A DNA stretch of 64,000 nucleotides from Herbiconiux sp. (GTDB lineage: Bacteria > Actinomycetota > Actinomycetes > Actinomycetales > Microbacteriaceae): the NCBI RefSeq assembly GCF_023264855.1, contig NZ_JAHFUW010000013.1:30564-94563 (forward strand). The letters run 5' to 3'. This document shows positions 25,087 through 32,942 of this stretch, piece by piece; position 1 is the stretch's first letter, and each line of letters starts with the position of its first letter. The position numbers were made by a program, and so were the translations under genes. The notes under the pieces were generated by a model. The model ran no database searches, had not been told where the DNA came from, and was given only the letters and a program-made list of their open reading frames with translations.

Positions 25087-26265
25087 TCAGAGGGCGTGGC
25101 CGAGGAAGACCGGCTCGGGCTGCAGCAGCACGCCGAACTCGGCGAGCACGCGGCCCTGCACGAAGCGGGCGAGTTCGGCGATGTCGGCGGCCGTTCCGGC
25201 GCCGGTCGCGGCCGCCGTGTTCACCAGCGCGAGCGTGTGCTTCGACGAGATCGCCGCGGTGGAGCCGGGCAGGGCGAAGCCCTTGCGGATGCCGGCGTGC
25301 TCGATCAGCCACGCCGCGCTGAGCTTGACGTGGTACTCCGGCGGAGCGGGCTGCGCGCTGCGGTCGCCGTCGAGCGCGATCTCCATGCCGTCTTCGAGCG
25401 GGATGACCTGGTCGGCCTCCTCGGGCTCGATCTGCCAGCGCGGCGCCGTCGCGGGCAGCGTGCGCGCGAAGTGCTCGGTGACGACCGGGTTGGTGAAGAA
25501 CGAGCCGGCACTGACGGAGTCGGGGTCGGCGGCGTCCAGCACCATGCCCTTGGAGGCGCGCAGCCAGAGCACGGCCCGGCGCACCTCGGCCAGGGGCAGG
25601 CGTTGGCCCACCTCGATGCCGAGCGCCCCGGCCAGCTGGGCGTAGGCGACGGGCTCGCTGAGCGGCTCGGCGGCGGCTCCTGCCCCGGATGCCTCCGCCG
25701 CGGCATCCCGCAGCTCGAAGGTCACCGACAGCACCACGCCGCGCCGGCCGCGCTTGAAGACGGAGCTGCGGTAGCCGAGTTCGAGCTCGTCACGCGTGAG
25801 ACGCTGCACCTCGCCGCTCGCCTCGTCGAGGAAGTCGAGCGACACGATCGCCGATGCGACCTCCTGCCCGTACGCACCGATGTTCTGGATCGGCGCCGCC
25901 CCCACCGAGCCGGGGATGCCCGACAGGGCCTCCACCCCGCTCAAGCCGTTCTCGACGGTGTGCCGCACGAAGTCGTCCCAGGGCTCACCGGCCTGCACGC
26001 GCAGACGCACGAAGCCCACCTTGGCCATCACGGGGGCGATGCCCCGGGTGGCGACGCGGATGACCGTTCCCTCGAAGCCCTCGTCGCCGACGACCACGTT
26101 CGAACCGCCGCCGAGCACGAACCAGTCGTCCTCATCGGCCCACACCCCGCGGGCGAGGTCGAGCAGCTGCTGCTCGGTGGTCGCCTCGACCAGCCGTTCC
26201 GCGGGGCCACCGACCTGCAGGGTCGTGAAGCGCGAGAGCGGCACGGCCGCGGCGGCCTCGGTCAT
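25087..26265 (-). CDS. murB: UDP-N-acetylmuramate dehydrogenase
   Basis: MurB reduces UDP-GlcNAc-enolpyruvate to UDP-MurNAc with NADPH and FAD in the cytoplasm. The 392-residue protein has the N-terminal FAD domain (FTTLQVGGPAERLVE, then LGGGSNVVVGDEGFEG and GIPGSVGAAPIQNIGAYGQE) and the substrate domain with the catalytic serine in SAGSFFTNPVV and the C-terminal QPEPVFLG bearing the catalytic glutamate. It is longer than E. coli MurB (342) by loop insertions rich in Ala and Gly. The ATG at 26265 overlaps the upstream dehydratase stop by four bases. Confidence 0.95.
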   Translation of the reverse strand: MTEAAAAVPLSRFTTLQVGGPAERLVEATTEQQLLDLARGVWADEDDWFVLGGGSNVVVGDEGFEGTVIRVATRGIAPVMAKVGFVRLRVQAGEPWDDFVRHTVENGLSGVEALSGIPGSVGAAPIQNIGAYGQEVASAIVSLDFLDEASGEVQRLTRDELELGYRSSVFKRGRRGVVLSVTFELRDAAAEASGAGAAAEPLSEPVAYAQLAGALGIEVGQRLPLAEVRRAVLWLRASKGMVLDAADPDSVSAGSFFTNPVVTEHFARTLPATAPRWQIEPEEADQVIPLEDGMEIALDGDRSAQPAPPEYHVKLSAAWLIEHAGIRKGFALPGSTAAISSKHTLALVNTAAATGAGTAADIAELARFVQGRVLAEFGVLLQPEPVFLGHAL

Positions 26266-26720
26266 GGCAGCCGTACGCGCAGCTGGGCCTTGCCCAGCAC
26301 GGTCTGCTCGGCGGCGCTGACCGTGAGGTCGATGCGCGCGGTTCCCGCGGCCTCGTCGAGCTGGCCGATCTTCGCGACGACCGTGATCTCGGCACCGGTC
26401 TCGGGGTCGACCACCACGGGGCGCGTGAAGCGCACGCCGTACTCGGTGAGCCGCGACGGGTCGCCCAGCCACTGCAGCACCGGCTGAACCGCCAGGCCCA
26501 TGGTGAGCATCCCGTGCGCGAGCACACCGGGCAGGCCCACCGAGGCGGCCACGTCGTCGCGGTAGTGGATGGCGTTGAAGTCTCCGGATGCGCCCGCGTA
26601 GCGCACGAGCGAGTCGCGGGTGAGCGGGTAACGGCCCTCGGCCACCACCTGGCCCACCTCGTAGCGGTGCACGGTCGCGCCCTCGCCGAACCCGGCCTCG
26701 TCCGCTGCCTCGCCGCTCAT
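26262..26720 (-). CDS. MaoC/HadB-like hot-dog dehydratase subunit
   Basis: A 152-residue single hot-dog protein with the (R)-hydratase signature: GASGDFNAIHYRDDVAASVG about residues 41-60, giving the catalytic Asp and His, and LAHGMLTMGLAVQ following. It corresponds to the catalytic HadB subunit of the HadAB 3-hydroxyacyl-ACP dehydratase of mycobacteria. In non-mycolate actinobacteria such pairs beside murB are common, but the substrate is uncertain. It overlaps murB and the upstream hadA-like gene by four bases each, giving a coupled three-gene operon. Confidence 0.85.
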   Translation of the reverse strand: MSGEAADEAGFGEGATVHRYEVGQVVAEGRYPLTRDSLVRYAGASGDFNAIHYRDDVAASVGLPGVLAHGMLTMGLAVQPVLQWLGDPSRLTEYGVRFTRPVVVDPETGAEITVVAKIGQLDEAAGTARIDLTVSAAEQTVLGKAQLRVRLP

Positions 26721-27163
26721 GCGTCGGCCCGCACGACGAGGGTGGCCACGGCGGTGACGACGGGCTCGCCCGCCGCATCCTGGATCTCGGTCTCGGCCGT
26801 CAGCATGGCGTTGCCTCCCAGGCTCTTGATGCTCGTGACACGCAGCCGCGCGGTGAGCTCGTCGCCCGCCACGATCGGGCGGGTCGAGATGAAGCGCTGC
26901 TCGCCGTGCACCACGTCTTCGACCACGAACCCGGCGTCGCCGTCGGCGAACAGCTGGTCGAGGGTGAGCTGCTGCACGACCACCGCGAAGGTGGGCGGGG
27001 CCACCAGATCGGCGTGGCCGGCAGAGCGGGCCGCCTCGACGTTGAAGGACACCGGATCGGTCGCGAACACGGCACGGGCGAACTCGCGCACCTTCTCGCG
27101 GCCGACCAGGTACGGACTCGTCTTCGCGAACACGCGTTCGGTGAGTTCTGGGTTCACTGGCAC
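26717..27163 (-). CDS. HadA-like MaoC-N dehydratase subunit
   Basis: A 148-residue hot-dog protein of the FAS1-DH/MaoC-N type (YLVGREKVREFARAVF at about 18-33, later TFAVVVQQLTLDQLF and VVHGEQRFIS). It lacks the D-x-x-x-x-H catalytic pair, as expected for the substrate-binding HadA subunit that pairs with HadB. First gene of the hadAB-murB unit. The GTG at 27163 lies six bases downstream of TAGACT, implying a leaderless message; a second GTG is at codon 3. Confidence 0.83.
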   Translation of the reverse strand: MPVNPELTERVFAKTSPYLVGREKVREFARAVFATDPVSFNVEAARSAGHADLVAPPTFAVVVQQLTLDQLFADGDAGFVVEDVVHGEQRFISTRPIVAGDELTARLRVTSIKSLGGNAMLTAETEIQDAAGEPVVTAVATLVVRADA

Positions 27164-27169
27164 GTCTCC

Positions 27170-27222
27170 AGTCTACGGAGGGGTGACCCGTGAGCGGCGG
27201 GCATCCGCTCGTCCAGTAGGGT
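27170..27222. promoter_or_regulatory. Divergent leaderless -10 boxes of hadA-like gene and ppx/gppA
   Basis: TAGACT (27170-27175, minus strand) lies six bases before the GTG of the hadA-like gene. TAGGGT (27217-27222, plus strand) lies six bases before the GTG of the phosphatase gene. Only 65 bases separate the two start codons and neither has a recognisable -35. Confidence 0.5.
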
Positions 27223-27228
27223 CGGAGG

Positions 27229-28164
27229 GTGCGACTCGGTGTACTCGATGTGGGATCCAACACGGTTCATCTGATCGTCGTCGACGCGCATCCGGGGGCC
27301 CGGCCCGTGCCGGCCGCCTCGCACAAGTCCGTGTTGCGGCTGATGCGCTACCTGCAGCCCGACGGCAGCATCAGCGAAGAGGGCGTGCGCGCGATCGTCG
27401 AGGCGATCGCCGCGGCCACCGAGGTCGCTCGCCGTGAGGGCATCGAGGAGTTGCTGCCGATGGCCACCTCGGCGCTGCGCGAAGCGGCGAACGGCGAGGC
27501 GGTGCTCGCGCGGATCGAGGCCGAGACCGGCGTCAAGCTCGGCGTGCTCACCGGTGAGGACGAGGGGCGCCTGACGTTCCTGGCGATCCGGCGCTGGTAC
27601 GGCTGGTCGTCGGGCAACATCCTGCTGTTCGACATCGGCGGCGGTTCGCTGGAGATCGCGGCGGGCTCGGACGAGTATCCCGAGGTCGCCGTGTCGCTGC
27701 CGCTCGGGGCCGGGCGCACGACGATCCAGTTCTTCCCCGACGATCCGCCGACGCCCGAGCAGATGCTCGAGTTGCGCGCGCACTCGCGGGCCGTGATGCG
27801 GGCGGATGCTCTGCCGCTGTTCGCCGCGCTGCCTCCTTTCCAGCACGTGGTCGGCTCGTCGAAGACGATCCGTTCGCTGGCCCGGCTCGCGGGCTCGACC
27901 CGGCCGAATCCGTCCGGCTCCGGCGAGCCGACGGTCACGCTGCGCCGCGCCGACCTCAAGGACTGGATCCCGCGGCTCGGGCAGATCCCGGCCGAGGCCC
28001 GTCAGGCGCTGCCCGGCATCACGCCCGACCGCACCTTCCAGATCGTGGCCGGCGCCGTGGTGCTGCACTCGGTGATGAAGCTCTACGACGTGGAGGAGCT
28101 CGAGGTGTCGCCGTGGGCGCTGCGCGAGGGTATCCTGCTGCGCTACCTCGACGGCCTCGGCTGA
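27229..28164 (+). CDS. Ppx/GppA-family phosphatase
   Basis: A 311-residue member of the ASKHA-fold exopolyphosphatase/guanosine pentaphosphatase family. The phosphate-1 loop DVGSNTVHLIVVD (about residues 6-18), a catalytic-type Glu in the GVLTGEDEGRLTF region and the phosphate-2 loop LLFDIGGGSLEIA (about 133-145) are present. At this length it has only the two actin-like domains and lacks the HD domain of GppA, matching the short actinobacterial Ppx proteins. It controls polyphosphate or (p)ppGpp pools. Start GTG is leaderless by spacing. Confidence 0.9.
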   Translation: MRLGVLDVGSNTVHLIVVDAHPGARPVPAASHKSVLRLMRYLQPDGSISEEGVRAIVEAIAAATEVARREGIEELLPMATSALREAANGEAVLARIEAETGVKLGVLTGEDEGRLTFLAIRRWYGWSSGNILLFDIGGGSLEIAAGSDEYPEVAVSLPLGAGRTTIQFFPDDPPTPEQMLELRAHSRAVMRADALPLFAALPPFQHVVGSSKTIRSLARLAGSTRPNPSGSGEPTVTLRRADLKDWIPRLGQIPAEARQALPGITPDRTFQIVAGAVVLHSVMKLYDVEELEVSPWALREGILLRYLDGLG

Positions 28165-28168
28165 GCTG

Positions 28169-29035
28169 TCAGCGCTCGCGCGACACGGCCCACATCGCCA
28201 CGGCGCTCGCGGCGGCCACGTTCAGCGAGTCGATGCCGTGCAGCATCGGGATCTGAACCACCGTGTCGGCGGCCGCGATCGCCTCGGGTGTGAGCCCCTC
28301 ACCCTCGGCGCCGAGCACGAGCGCGATCTTCTCGGGGAGGTGCGCTTCGAAGTCGCGCAGGCTCACGGCATCCGGAGTCAGAGCGAGCGCCGCAGTGTGG
28401 AATCCGTGTTCGCGCAGCAGCGGGGCGAGCTCGTGCCACTCACCGGTGCGCGTCCAGGGCACTTGCAGCACCGTTCCCATGCTGACCCGGATCGCCCGCC
28501 GGTAGAAGGGGTCGGAACAGCGCGGGGTGACGAGCACCGCGTCGGCGCCGATGGCTCCGGCCGAGCGGAAGATCGCGCCCACGTTTGTGGGGTCGACCAC
28601 GTTCTCGATCACGACGATCCGGCGAGGGGCGGTGGTCGCGGTCGCGGCGGTGCCACCGGTGCCGGTGCCGGCCAGCAGGGCTTCCGGATGCGGTAGCGCC
28701 GGGCGGTGCATCGAGGCGATCAGCCCGCGATGCAGGATGTACCCGGTCAGCTCGGCCAGCAGCTCGCCGGGCCCCACGAACACCGGCACCTCGTCATGCC
28801 CCGCCGCGGCGAGCGCCGCCACGGCCTCGTGCTCGCTCGCTCCGAGGGCGAGCACCGAGCGCGGAACGTGGCCCGCCCGCAGCGCCCGCTCGAGCACCAG
28901 CAGCGACTCGGCCAGGTACAGCCCGTGCTCCCGCCCCGCTTCGCTCCGCCGCGCGTTCTTCAGTGCCACGTCGGTGGCGTGCGCGTAATCCGCCAGCCGT
29001 GGGTCGCCGAGGTCGCTGATGGTGATCACAGGCAC
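28169..29035 (-). CDS. TrmH/SpoU-family RNA 2'-O-methyltransferase
   Basis: A 288-residue SPOUT methyltransferase. An N-terminal substrate-binding domain (about 1-110) precedes the knotted catalytic domain with motif 1 ENVVDPTNVGAIFRSA, motif 2 ALVLGAEGEGL and motif 3 IPMLHGIDSLNVAAASAVA. Relatives methylate ribose 2'-OH groups in tRNA or 23S rRNA, including TlyA-independent antibiotic-resistance enzymes; the target base cannot be read from sequence. A Gly/Thr/Ala-rich linker (GTGTGGTAATATT-like) splits the domains. The GTG at 29035 lies six bases after TAGACT. It is convergent with ppx, four bases apart. Confidence 0.92.
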   Translation of the reverse strand: MPVITISDLGDPRLADYAHATDVALKNARRSEAGREHGLYLAESLLVLERALRAGHVPRSVLALGASEHEAVAALAAAGHDEVPVFVGPGELLAELTGYILHRGLIASMHRPALPHPEALLAGTGTGGTAATATTAPRRIVVIENVVDPTNVGAIFRSAGAIGADAVLVTPRCSDPFYRRAIRVSMGTVLQVPWTRTGEWHELAPLLREHGFHTAALALTPDAVSLRDFEAHLPEKIALVLGAEGEGLTPEAIAAADTVVQIPMLHGIDSLNVAAASAVAMWAVSRER

Positions 29036-29041
29036 CCCCGA

Positions 29042-29047
29042 AGTCTA
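29042..29047 (-). promoter_or_regulatory. -10 box of the TrmH-family gene, leaderless
   Basis: TAGACT on the minus strand, six bases before the GTG start at 29035. The sequence and spacing are identical to the hadA-like gene's box. Confidence 0.45.
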
Positions 29048-29074
29048 GGCATCACCACCTCAGTGCCCCCACCC

Positions 29075-29107
29075 CGCCGAAGCGGCGGCGTGTACGTCGC
29101 TTCGGCG
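29075..29107. terminator. Hairpin between the iclR and trmH-like genes
   Basis: CGCCGAAGCG (29075-29084) pairs perfectly with CGCTTCGGCG (29098-29107) around a 13-base loop. There is no T tract, so it may be a Rho-assisted terminator or an RNA-stability hairpin after iclR. Confidence 0.5.
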
Positions 29108-29184
29108 GCGTGAGGGCGGCCAACTCGCGAGCGTCATCACGCACCGCACCGTGCGCCGCAGCGGCGGCGGCGCACCAGGCGGGC

Positions 29185-29979
29185 TTAGTTTCGCGACGAC
29201 GTCAGTCGTTGCGAAACCAAGTGGGCCTGCTCCAACAGCACATGCCCGAGCTCCGGTTGCCGGTCGGGGCGGAAGCGGGACTCGATGCCCGTGAGGCTGA
29301 GCGCCCAGGCGGGGCGGCCGGCCTCGTCGAAGACGGCGGCGCCCATGCCCCAGCTGCCCTCGAGGATGAGGGCCGGGTTCACGGCGTACCCCGTCTCGCG
29401 CGTGGCCGCGATCCGCTCGCGCACGGCACCCGAGGCGTGCTGCTCGCCCCATTCGGCCACGAGCGGCGATCCCTCCAGGTACGAGTCGATCTCGCCGTCG
29501 GGCAGGAACGAGAGGATGGCGAGGCCGGCCGAGGCGACACCGAGCGGAAAGCGCACCCCCTCGTGCAGCACGAACGAGCGGATGGGAAAGCTGCCGTCTT
29601 CACGCAACAGGCACACGGTCTCGTTCCCCCGCCGCGCCGAGAGGAATGCGCTCTCGCCGGTCTCCCGGGCGAGCAGGCGCACGCTCTCGCGGGCCGCATC
29701 CGAGATGTCGTAGCGGTCGGCGGCGAGGGATCCGAGCAGGTACAGCTCGGGGCCGAGGAACCACCGGCCGCGCCGGGTGTCGTGGTCGAGAAATCCCTCG
29801 GCCGCGAGCGAGGTGAGCAGCCGGTGCGTGGTGGGGCGGGTGAACCCGGTGGCGTGGGCCACGGCGGCCGCCGAAGCCCCGTCCGGATGCTCGGACACCA
29901 CCTTCAGCACCCGGCCGACCCGGGAGACGAGCTGGGCTCCTCGGATGGGATCGGGCCGTCCGCGCGTCGACTTGTCCAT
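29185..29979 (-). CDS. IclR-family transcriptional regulator
   Basis: A 264-residue IclR regulator. The N-terminal winged helix (about residues 20-80) contains RVLKVVSEHPDGASAAAVAHA-type helices and the recognition segment ATGFTRPTTHRLLTSL; the C-terminal effector domain runs about 95-255. I start at the ATG 29979, six bases after TATGCT (leaderless); the longer frame runs into the divergent promoter. It is divergent from the CoA-transferase/thiolase operon, so it probably controls it, sensing an aromatic acid or a keto-acid as PcaR/PobR/KdgR relatives do. Its last ten codons are a perfect-looking hairpin. Confidence 0.9.
   Translation of the reverse strand: MDKSTRGRPDPIRGAQLVSRVGRVLKVVSEHPDGASAAAVAHATGFTRPTTHRLLTSLAAEGFLDHDTRRGRWFLGPELYLLGSLAADRYDISDAARESVRLLARETGESAFLSARRGNETVCLLREDGSFPIRSFVLHEGVRFPLGVASAGLAILSFLPDGEIDSYLEGSPLVAEWGEQHASGAVRERIAATRETGYAVNPALILEGSWGMGAAVFDEAGRPAWALSLTGIESRFRPDRQPELGHVLLEQAHLVSQRLTSSRN
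29188..29217. repeat. Hairpin encoding the C-terminus of the IclR protein
   Basis: GTTTCGCGACGAC (29188-29200) pairs with GTCGTTGCGAAAC (29205-29217) around GTCA, with one G-T pair. The stem starts immediately next to the stop codon TTA (29185-29187 in plus-strand order), so the terminator-like stem is translated. Confidence 0.7.
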
Positions 29980-29985
29980 ATTGTG

Positions 29986-29991
29986 AGCATA
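29986..29991 (-). promoter_or_regulatory. -10 box of the iclR gene, leaderless
   Basis: TATGCT on the minus strand, six bases upstream of the ATG at 29979, with no ribosome-binding site between. Supports the 264-residue start. Confidence 0.5.
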
Positions 29992-30024
29992 GCGGCGCGC
30001 CCGCGCCACACTGCAAGAGAACAA

Positions 30025-30075
30025 CGGATGACCGGCAAAGACTGCTTTGACAGCATCCGCATGCCCTTCTAGCGT
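30025..30075 (+). promoter_or_regulatory. Promoter of the CoA-transferase operon with nested IclR-type palindrome
   Basis: TTGACA (30047-30052) and TAGCGT (30070-30075) are 17 bases apart. Over the -35 lies a nested inverted repeat: CGGATG (30025-30030) with CATCCG (30054-30059), and CAAAG (30036-30040) with CTTTG (30045-30049), almost concentric. This is the size and symmetry expected of an IclR dimer-of-dimers site, and it would block -35 recognition. Confidence 0.65.
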
Positions 30076-30151
30076 GAGGGACACGGCCCGCCCTACGACC
30101 ACTAAGTGGACACGCGGGCGGCCGATGATCATCCGTCACGAAGGAGTGCCC

Positions 30152-30862
30152 ATGTCGAAACTGTGGCCCAGCGCCGCCGAAGCCCTGCACGAGACGGTGC
30201 GCGACGGATCGGTCGTCGCGGTGGGCGGATTCGGCCTGAGCGGCAATCCCACCGACCTGATCGAGGCACTGCGCGACACCGGGGCGACCGGCCTCACGAT
30301 CGTGTCGAACAACATGGGCGTCGACGGCAAGGGCCTCGGCCTGCTGCTCGAGAACAAGCAGGTGGCGAAGGTGATCGCGAGCTACGTGGGCGAGAACAAG
30401 CTGTTCGCGCAGCAGTACCTCGACGGCGAGCTCGAGGTCGAGTTCGCCCCGCAGGGCACGCTGGCCGAACGCCTCCGGGCCGGCGGATCCGGCATCGCTG
30501 GCTTCTACACGAAGACCGGGGTCGGCACACCGGTCGCCGAGGGCAAACCGCTGGCCGAGTTCGACGGCGAGACCTACCTGCTCGAGCGCGGGATCGTGGC
30601 CGACGTCGCCCTCGTGCACGCCTGGCGCGCCGACGCCGAGGGCAACCTGATCTACCGGCACACCGCACGCAACTTCAACCCGCTGGTGGCGACCGCGGGG
30701 CGCGTCACCATCGCCGAGGCCGAAGAGGTGGTCGACGGATTCCTCGACCCGAACGCCATCGTGACTCCCGGCATCTTCGTGCAGCGGCTCGTCACGGCCG
30801 TGCCCCGCGAGAAGGACATCGAGCAGCGCACCACTCGGCCGCGCACGGCCGCGGTGGCCTGA
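30152..30862 (+). CDS. 3-oxoacid CoA-transferase subunit A
   Basis: Family I CoA-transferase alpha subunit, 236 residues, moving CoA from succinyl-CoA to a 3-oxoacid such as acetoacetate or 3-oxoadipate. The glycine-rich CoA loop [16 protein letters not shown] is at about 24-39 and the [15 protein letters not shown] segment at about 112-126; both are family hallmarks. AAGGAG lies six bases before the ATG at 30152. The catalytic glutamate is on subunit B, encoded 37 bases downstream. The SCOT-like sequence favours acetoacetate, unlike the second, pca-type pair at 60.9-62.3 kb, but specificity needs testing. Confidence 0.9.
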   Translation: MSKLWPSAAEALHETVRDGSVVAVGGFGLSGNPTDLIEALRDTGATGLTIVSNNMGVDGKGLGLLLENKQVAKVIASYVGENKLFAQQYLDGELEVEFAPQGTLAERLRAGGSGIAGFYTKTGVGTPVAEGKPLAEFDGETYLLERGIVADVALVHAWRADAEGNLIYRHTARNFNPLVATAGRVTIAEAEEVVDGFLDPNAIVTPGIFVQRLVTAVPREKDIEQRTTRPRTAAVA

Positions 30863-30899
30863 CCGCCTGACAGCACCCCGAGATCAAGGAGACTGCACC

Positions 30900-31595
30900 A
30901 TGCCCTGGACCCGCGACGAGATGGCGGCCATCGCCGCCAGCGAACTGCAAGACGGCGAATACGTGAACCTGGGAATCGGCATCCCGACCCTCGTGGCCAA
31001 CCACCTGCCGCCGGGCGTGCGAGTGACGCTGCAGAGCGAGAACGGCCTGCTGGGCATGGGGCCCTTCCCCTACGAGGGCGAGGAGGACGCCGACCTGATC
31101 AACGCCGGCAAGCAGACGGTCACGCTGCTGCCGGGCGGCAGCTACTTCGACTCGGCGACCTCGTTCGGGATGATCCGCGGCGGTCACGTGGCGAAGGCCG
31201 TGCTGGGCGCGCTGCAGGTCGCCGGGAACGGGGATCTCGCCAATTGGACCATCCCGGGCAAACTCGTGAAGGGCATGGGCGGAGCGATGGATCTCGTCGC
31301 CGGCACGCCCCGCGTGATCGTCGTGACCGAGCACGTGGCGAAGGACGGCAGCCCCAAGATCGTGGCGTCGTGCGAGCTGCCGCTCACCGGGGCCGGGGTG
31401 GTCGACCGCATCATCAGCGACCTCGCGGTCTTCGACGTCGTCGACGCCGCCCTCGTGCTGCGCGCGGTCGCTCCCGGGGTGAGCATCGACGAGCTGCGGG
31501 AGAAGACCGGCGCCGGCTTCACCGTCGACCTGGAGACGGGCATCCTGGATCCGGATGCGGGCGCCTCCGCCGCACCCGAGGAGGTCTCCGCGTGA
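30900..31595 (+). CDS. 3-oxoacid CoA-transferase subunit B
   Basis: A 231-residue beta subunit. The catalytic glutamate that forms the acyl-CoA thioester lies in [11 protein letters not shown] (about residues 49-59); [15 protein letters not shown] near 23-37 and GGAMDLVAG near 128-136 complete the signature. AAGGAG precedes the ATG. The last codons overlap the thiolase GTG by four bases, so CoA transfer and thiolysis are made together. About 20 extra residues at the C-terminus ([15 protein letters not shown]) are not conserved. Confidence 0.92.
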   Translation: MPWTRDEMAAIAASELQDGEYVNLGIGIPTLVANHLPPGVRVTLQSENGLLGMGPFPYEGEEDADLINAGKQTVTLLPGGSYFDSATSFGMIRGGHVAKAVLGALQVAGNGDLANWTIPGKLVKGMGGAMDLVAGTPRVIVVTEHVAKDGSPKIVASCELPLTGAGVVDRIISDLAVFDVVDAALVLRAVAPGVSIDELREKTGAGFTVDLETGILDPDAGASAAPEEVSA

Positions 31596-32764
31596 GTACC
31601 GTCATCGTGGGCTACGCCCGCACCCCGTTCGTGAAGTTCGACGGCCAGTTCGCCACGGTGCCCGCCACCACCCTCGGGGCCGCGGCCATCACCGCTGCCC
31701 TCGAGCGCGCCGGGGTGGCGGCCTCCGAGGTCGACCACGTCTACGCGGGCCAGGTCTTGCAGGGCGGAGCCGGGCAGAATCCGGGCCGCCAGTCGGCCGT
31801 CGGCGCCGGCATCCCCCTGTCCACCCCCGCCATCACGCTGAACGCCGTGTGCCTCTCGGGCACCGAGGCGATCGTGGCCGGGGTGCGCCTGATCGAGGCC
31901 GGCGAGGCCGGGATCGTGGTGGCCGTCGGCCAGGAGTCGATGTCGCTGGCGCCGCACGCCTGGCCGGGATCCCGAGCCGGCAAGCGGTACGGCGCCATCG
32001 AGCTGATCGACACGATGGACCACGACGGGCTGACGGATGCTTTCGAGAAACGCTCGATGGGATCCTCCACCGAGGAGCGCAACGCGGGCCTGGCCCTCAC
32101 GCGCGAGGAGCAGGATGCGGCCGCCGCGGCCTCGCACCAGCGCCTCGCCGCGTCGGCCTCGTTCCAGGAGGGCGAGATCGTGCCGTTCGAGGTGCCGGGC
32201 CGCAAGGGCCCCACGGTGGTCTCGGCCGACGACGGCCTGCGTGCCGGCACGACCGCCGAGTCGCTCGCCGGGCTCCGGCCCGCGTTCGGCGCGGGCGGCA
32301 CCATCACGGCCGGCAACTCCTCGCAGATCACGGATGGCGCGGCCGCCGTGGTGCTGATGAGCGAGGCCGCCGCATCCGCCCGCGGTCTCGCGCCTCTGGC
32401 CCGGATCGTGGCGCACGCCTTCGTGGCCGGCCCGGACGTGTCGCTGCACGCGCAGCCCGCGAACGCGATCCAGGCGGCGCTGGCGAAGACCACGCACACG
32501 GCCGGCGACCTCACGGCGGTGGAGATCAACGAGGCCTTCGCGGCCGTGTCGGTGCACTCCACCCGGGCCCTTGGCATCGCCCCCGCGATCGTGAACGCCC
32601 ACGGCGGAGCCATCGCGCTCGGCCACCCCATCGGCGCCTCCGGCGCACGCATCGTCGGCACTCTCGCCCGCCGCCTCGCGGCCGCCGGCCCCGGCTCCCT
32701 CGGCGCCGCCGGCATCTGCGGCGGCGGAGGCCAGGGCTCCGCCATCATCCTCGAGGCCCTCTAA
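31592..32764 (+). CDS. Thiolase (acetyl-CoA acetyltransferase type)
   Basis: A 390-residue thiolase cleaving a 3-oxoacyl-CoA. The nucleophile Cys87 lies in [11 protein letters not shown]; the His of [17 protein letters not shown] and the second Cys of [11 protein letters not shown] complete the triad. The GTG at 31592 overlaps subunit B. The sequence around the first cysteine ([14 protein letters not shown]) is like acetoacetyl-CoA thiolases rather than PcaF, which has GEDNRNVAR. With the CoA-transferase pair it makes a complete acetoacetate-to-acetyl-CoA route, under IclR control. Confidence 0.92.
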   Translation: MSTVIVGYARTPFVKFDGQFATVPATTLGAAAITAALERAGVAASEVDHVYAGQVLQGGAGQNPGRQSAVGAGIPLSTPAITLNAVCLSGTEAIVAGVRLIEAGEAGIVVAVGQESMSLAPHAWPGSRAGKRYGAIELIDTMDHDGLTDAFEKRSMGSSTEERNAGLALTREEQDAAAAASHQRLAASASFQEGEIVPFEVPGRKGPTVVSADDGLRAGTTAESLAGLRPAFGAGGTITAGNSSQITDGAAAVVLMSEAAASARGLAPLARIVAHAFVAGPDVSLHAQPANAIQAALAKTTHTAGDLTAVEINEAFAAVSVHSTRALGIAPAIVNAHGGAIALGHPIGASGARIVGTLARRLAAAGPGSLGAAGICGGGGQGSAIILEAL

Positions 32765-32781
32765 CCTCCCTCTCCCACCCT

Positions 32782-32844
32782 CGTCGACACGTCCCGAATG
32801 GCCCCTATCGGGCGGTCATAGCGGCCATTTGAGACGTGTCGACG
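32782..32844. repeat. 63-base intergenic hairpin
   Basis: CGTCGACACGTC (32782-32793) pairs with GACGTGTCGACG (32833-32844), then AATGGCC (32797-32803) with GGCCATT (32823-32829), then CTAT with ATAG nearer the tip. The few mismatches are G-T in one strand or the other. It follows the thiolase stop and has no T tract. It could be a terminator, or a copy of a dispersed palindrome; no second copy is in the window. Confidence 0.65.
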
Positions 32845-32865
32845 GGAGGGAGTGGCGTCGTGGGC

Positions 32866-32936
32866 GTAACACTGTGTCGGGGCGGCGGTAACAGTGTGTC
32901 GGGGCGGATGCTGCGGGGGCGCGGTCTTCTTAGCCT
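32866..32936 (+). promoter_or_regulatory. Two 22-base GTAAC repeats and leaderless -10 of the flavoprotein gene
   Basis: A 22-base unit starting GTAACACTGTGTCGGGGCGG (32866-32887) is followed directly by GTAACAGTGTGTCGGGGCGG plus AT (32888-32909). TAGCCT (32931-32936) lies six bases before the ATG at 32943. Two repeats spaced two helical turns apart upstream of a -10 suggest an activator site; GTnAC at 22-base spacing recalls GlnR boxes, but the intervening GAAAC half-sites are absent. Confidence 0.45.
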
Positions 32937-32942
32937 CGGAGG

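Noticed and set aside
25087..26778. A longer MurB frame starting at 26778
   Set aside because: The extra N-terminal part is Arg/Gly-rich shadow of the hadB-like gene. The family start and a four-base overlap place the ATG at 26265.
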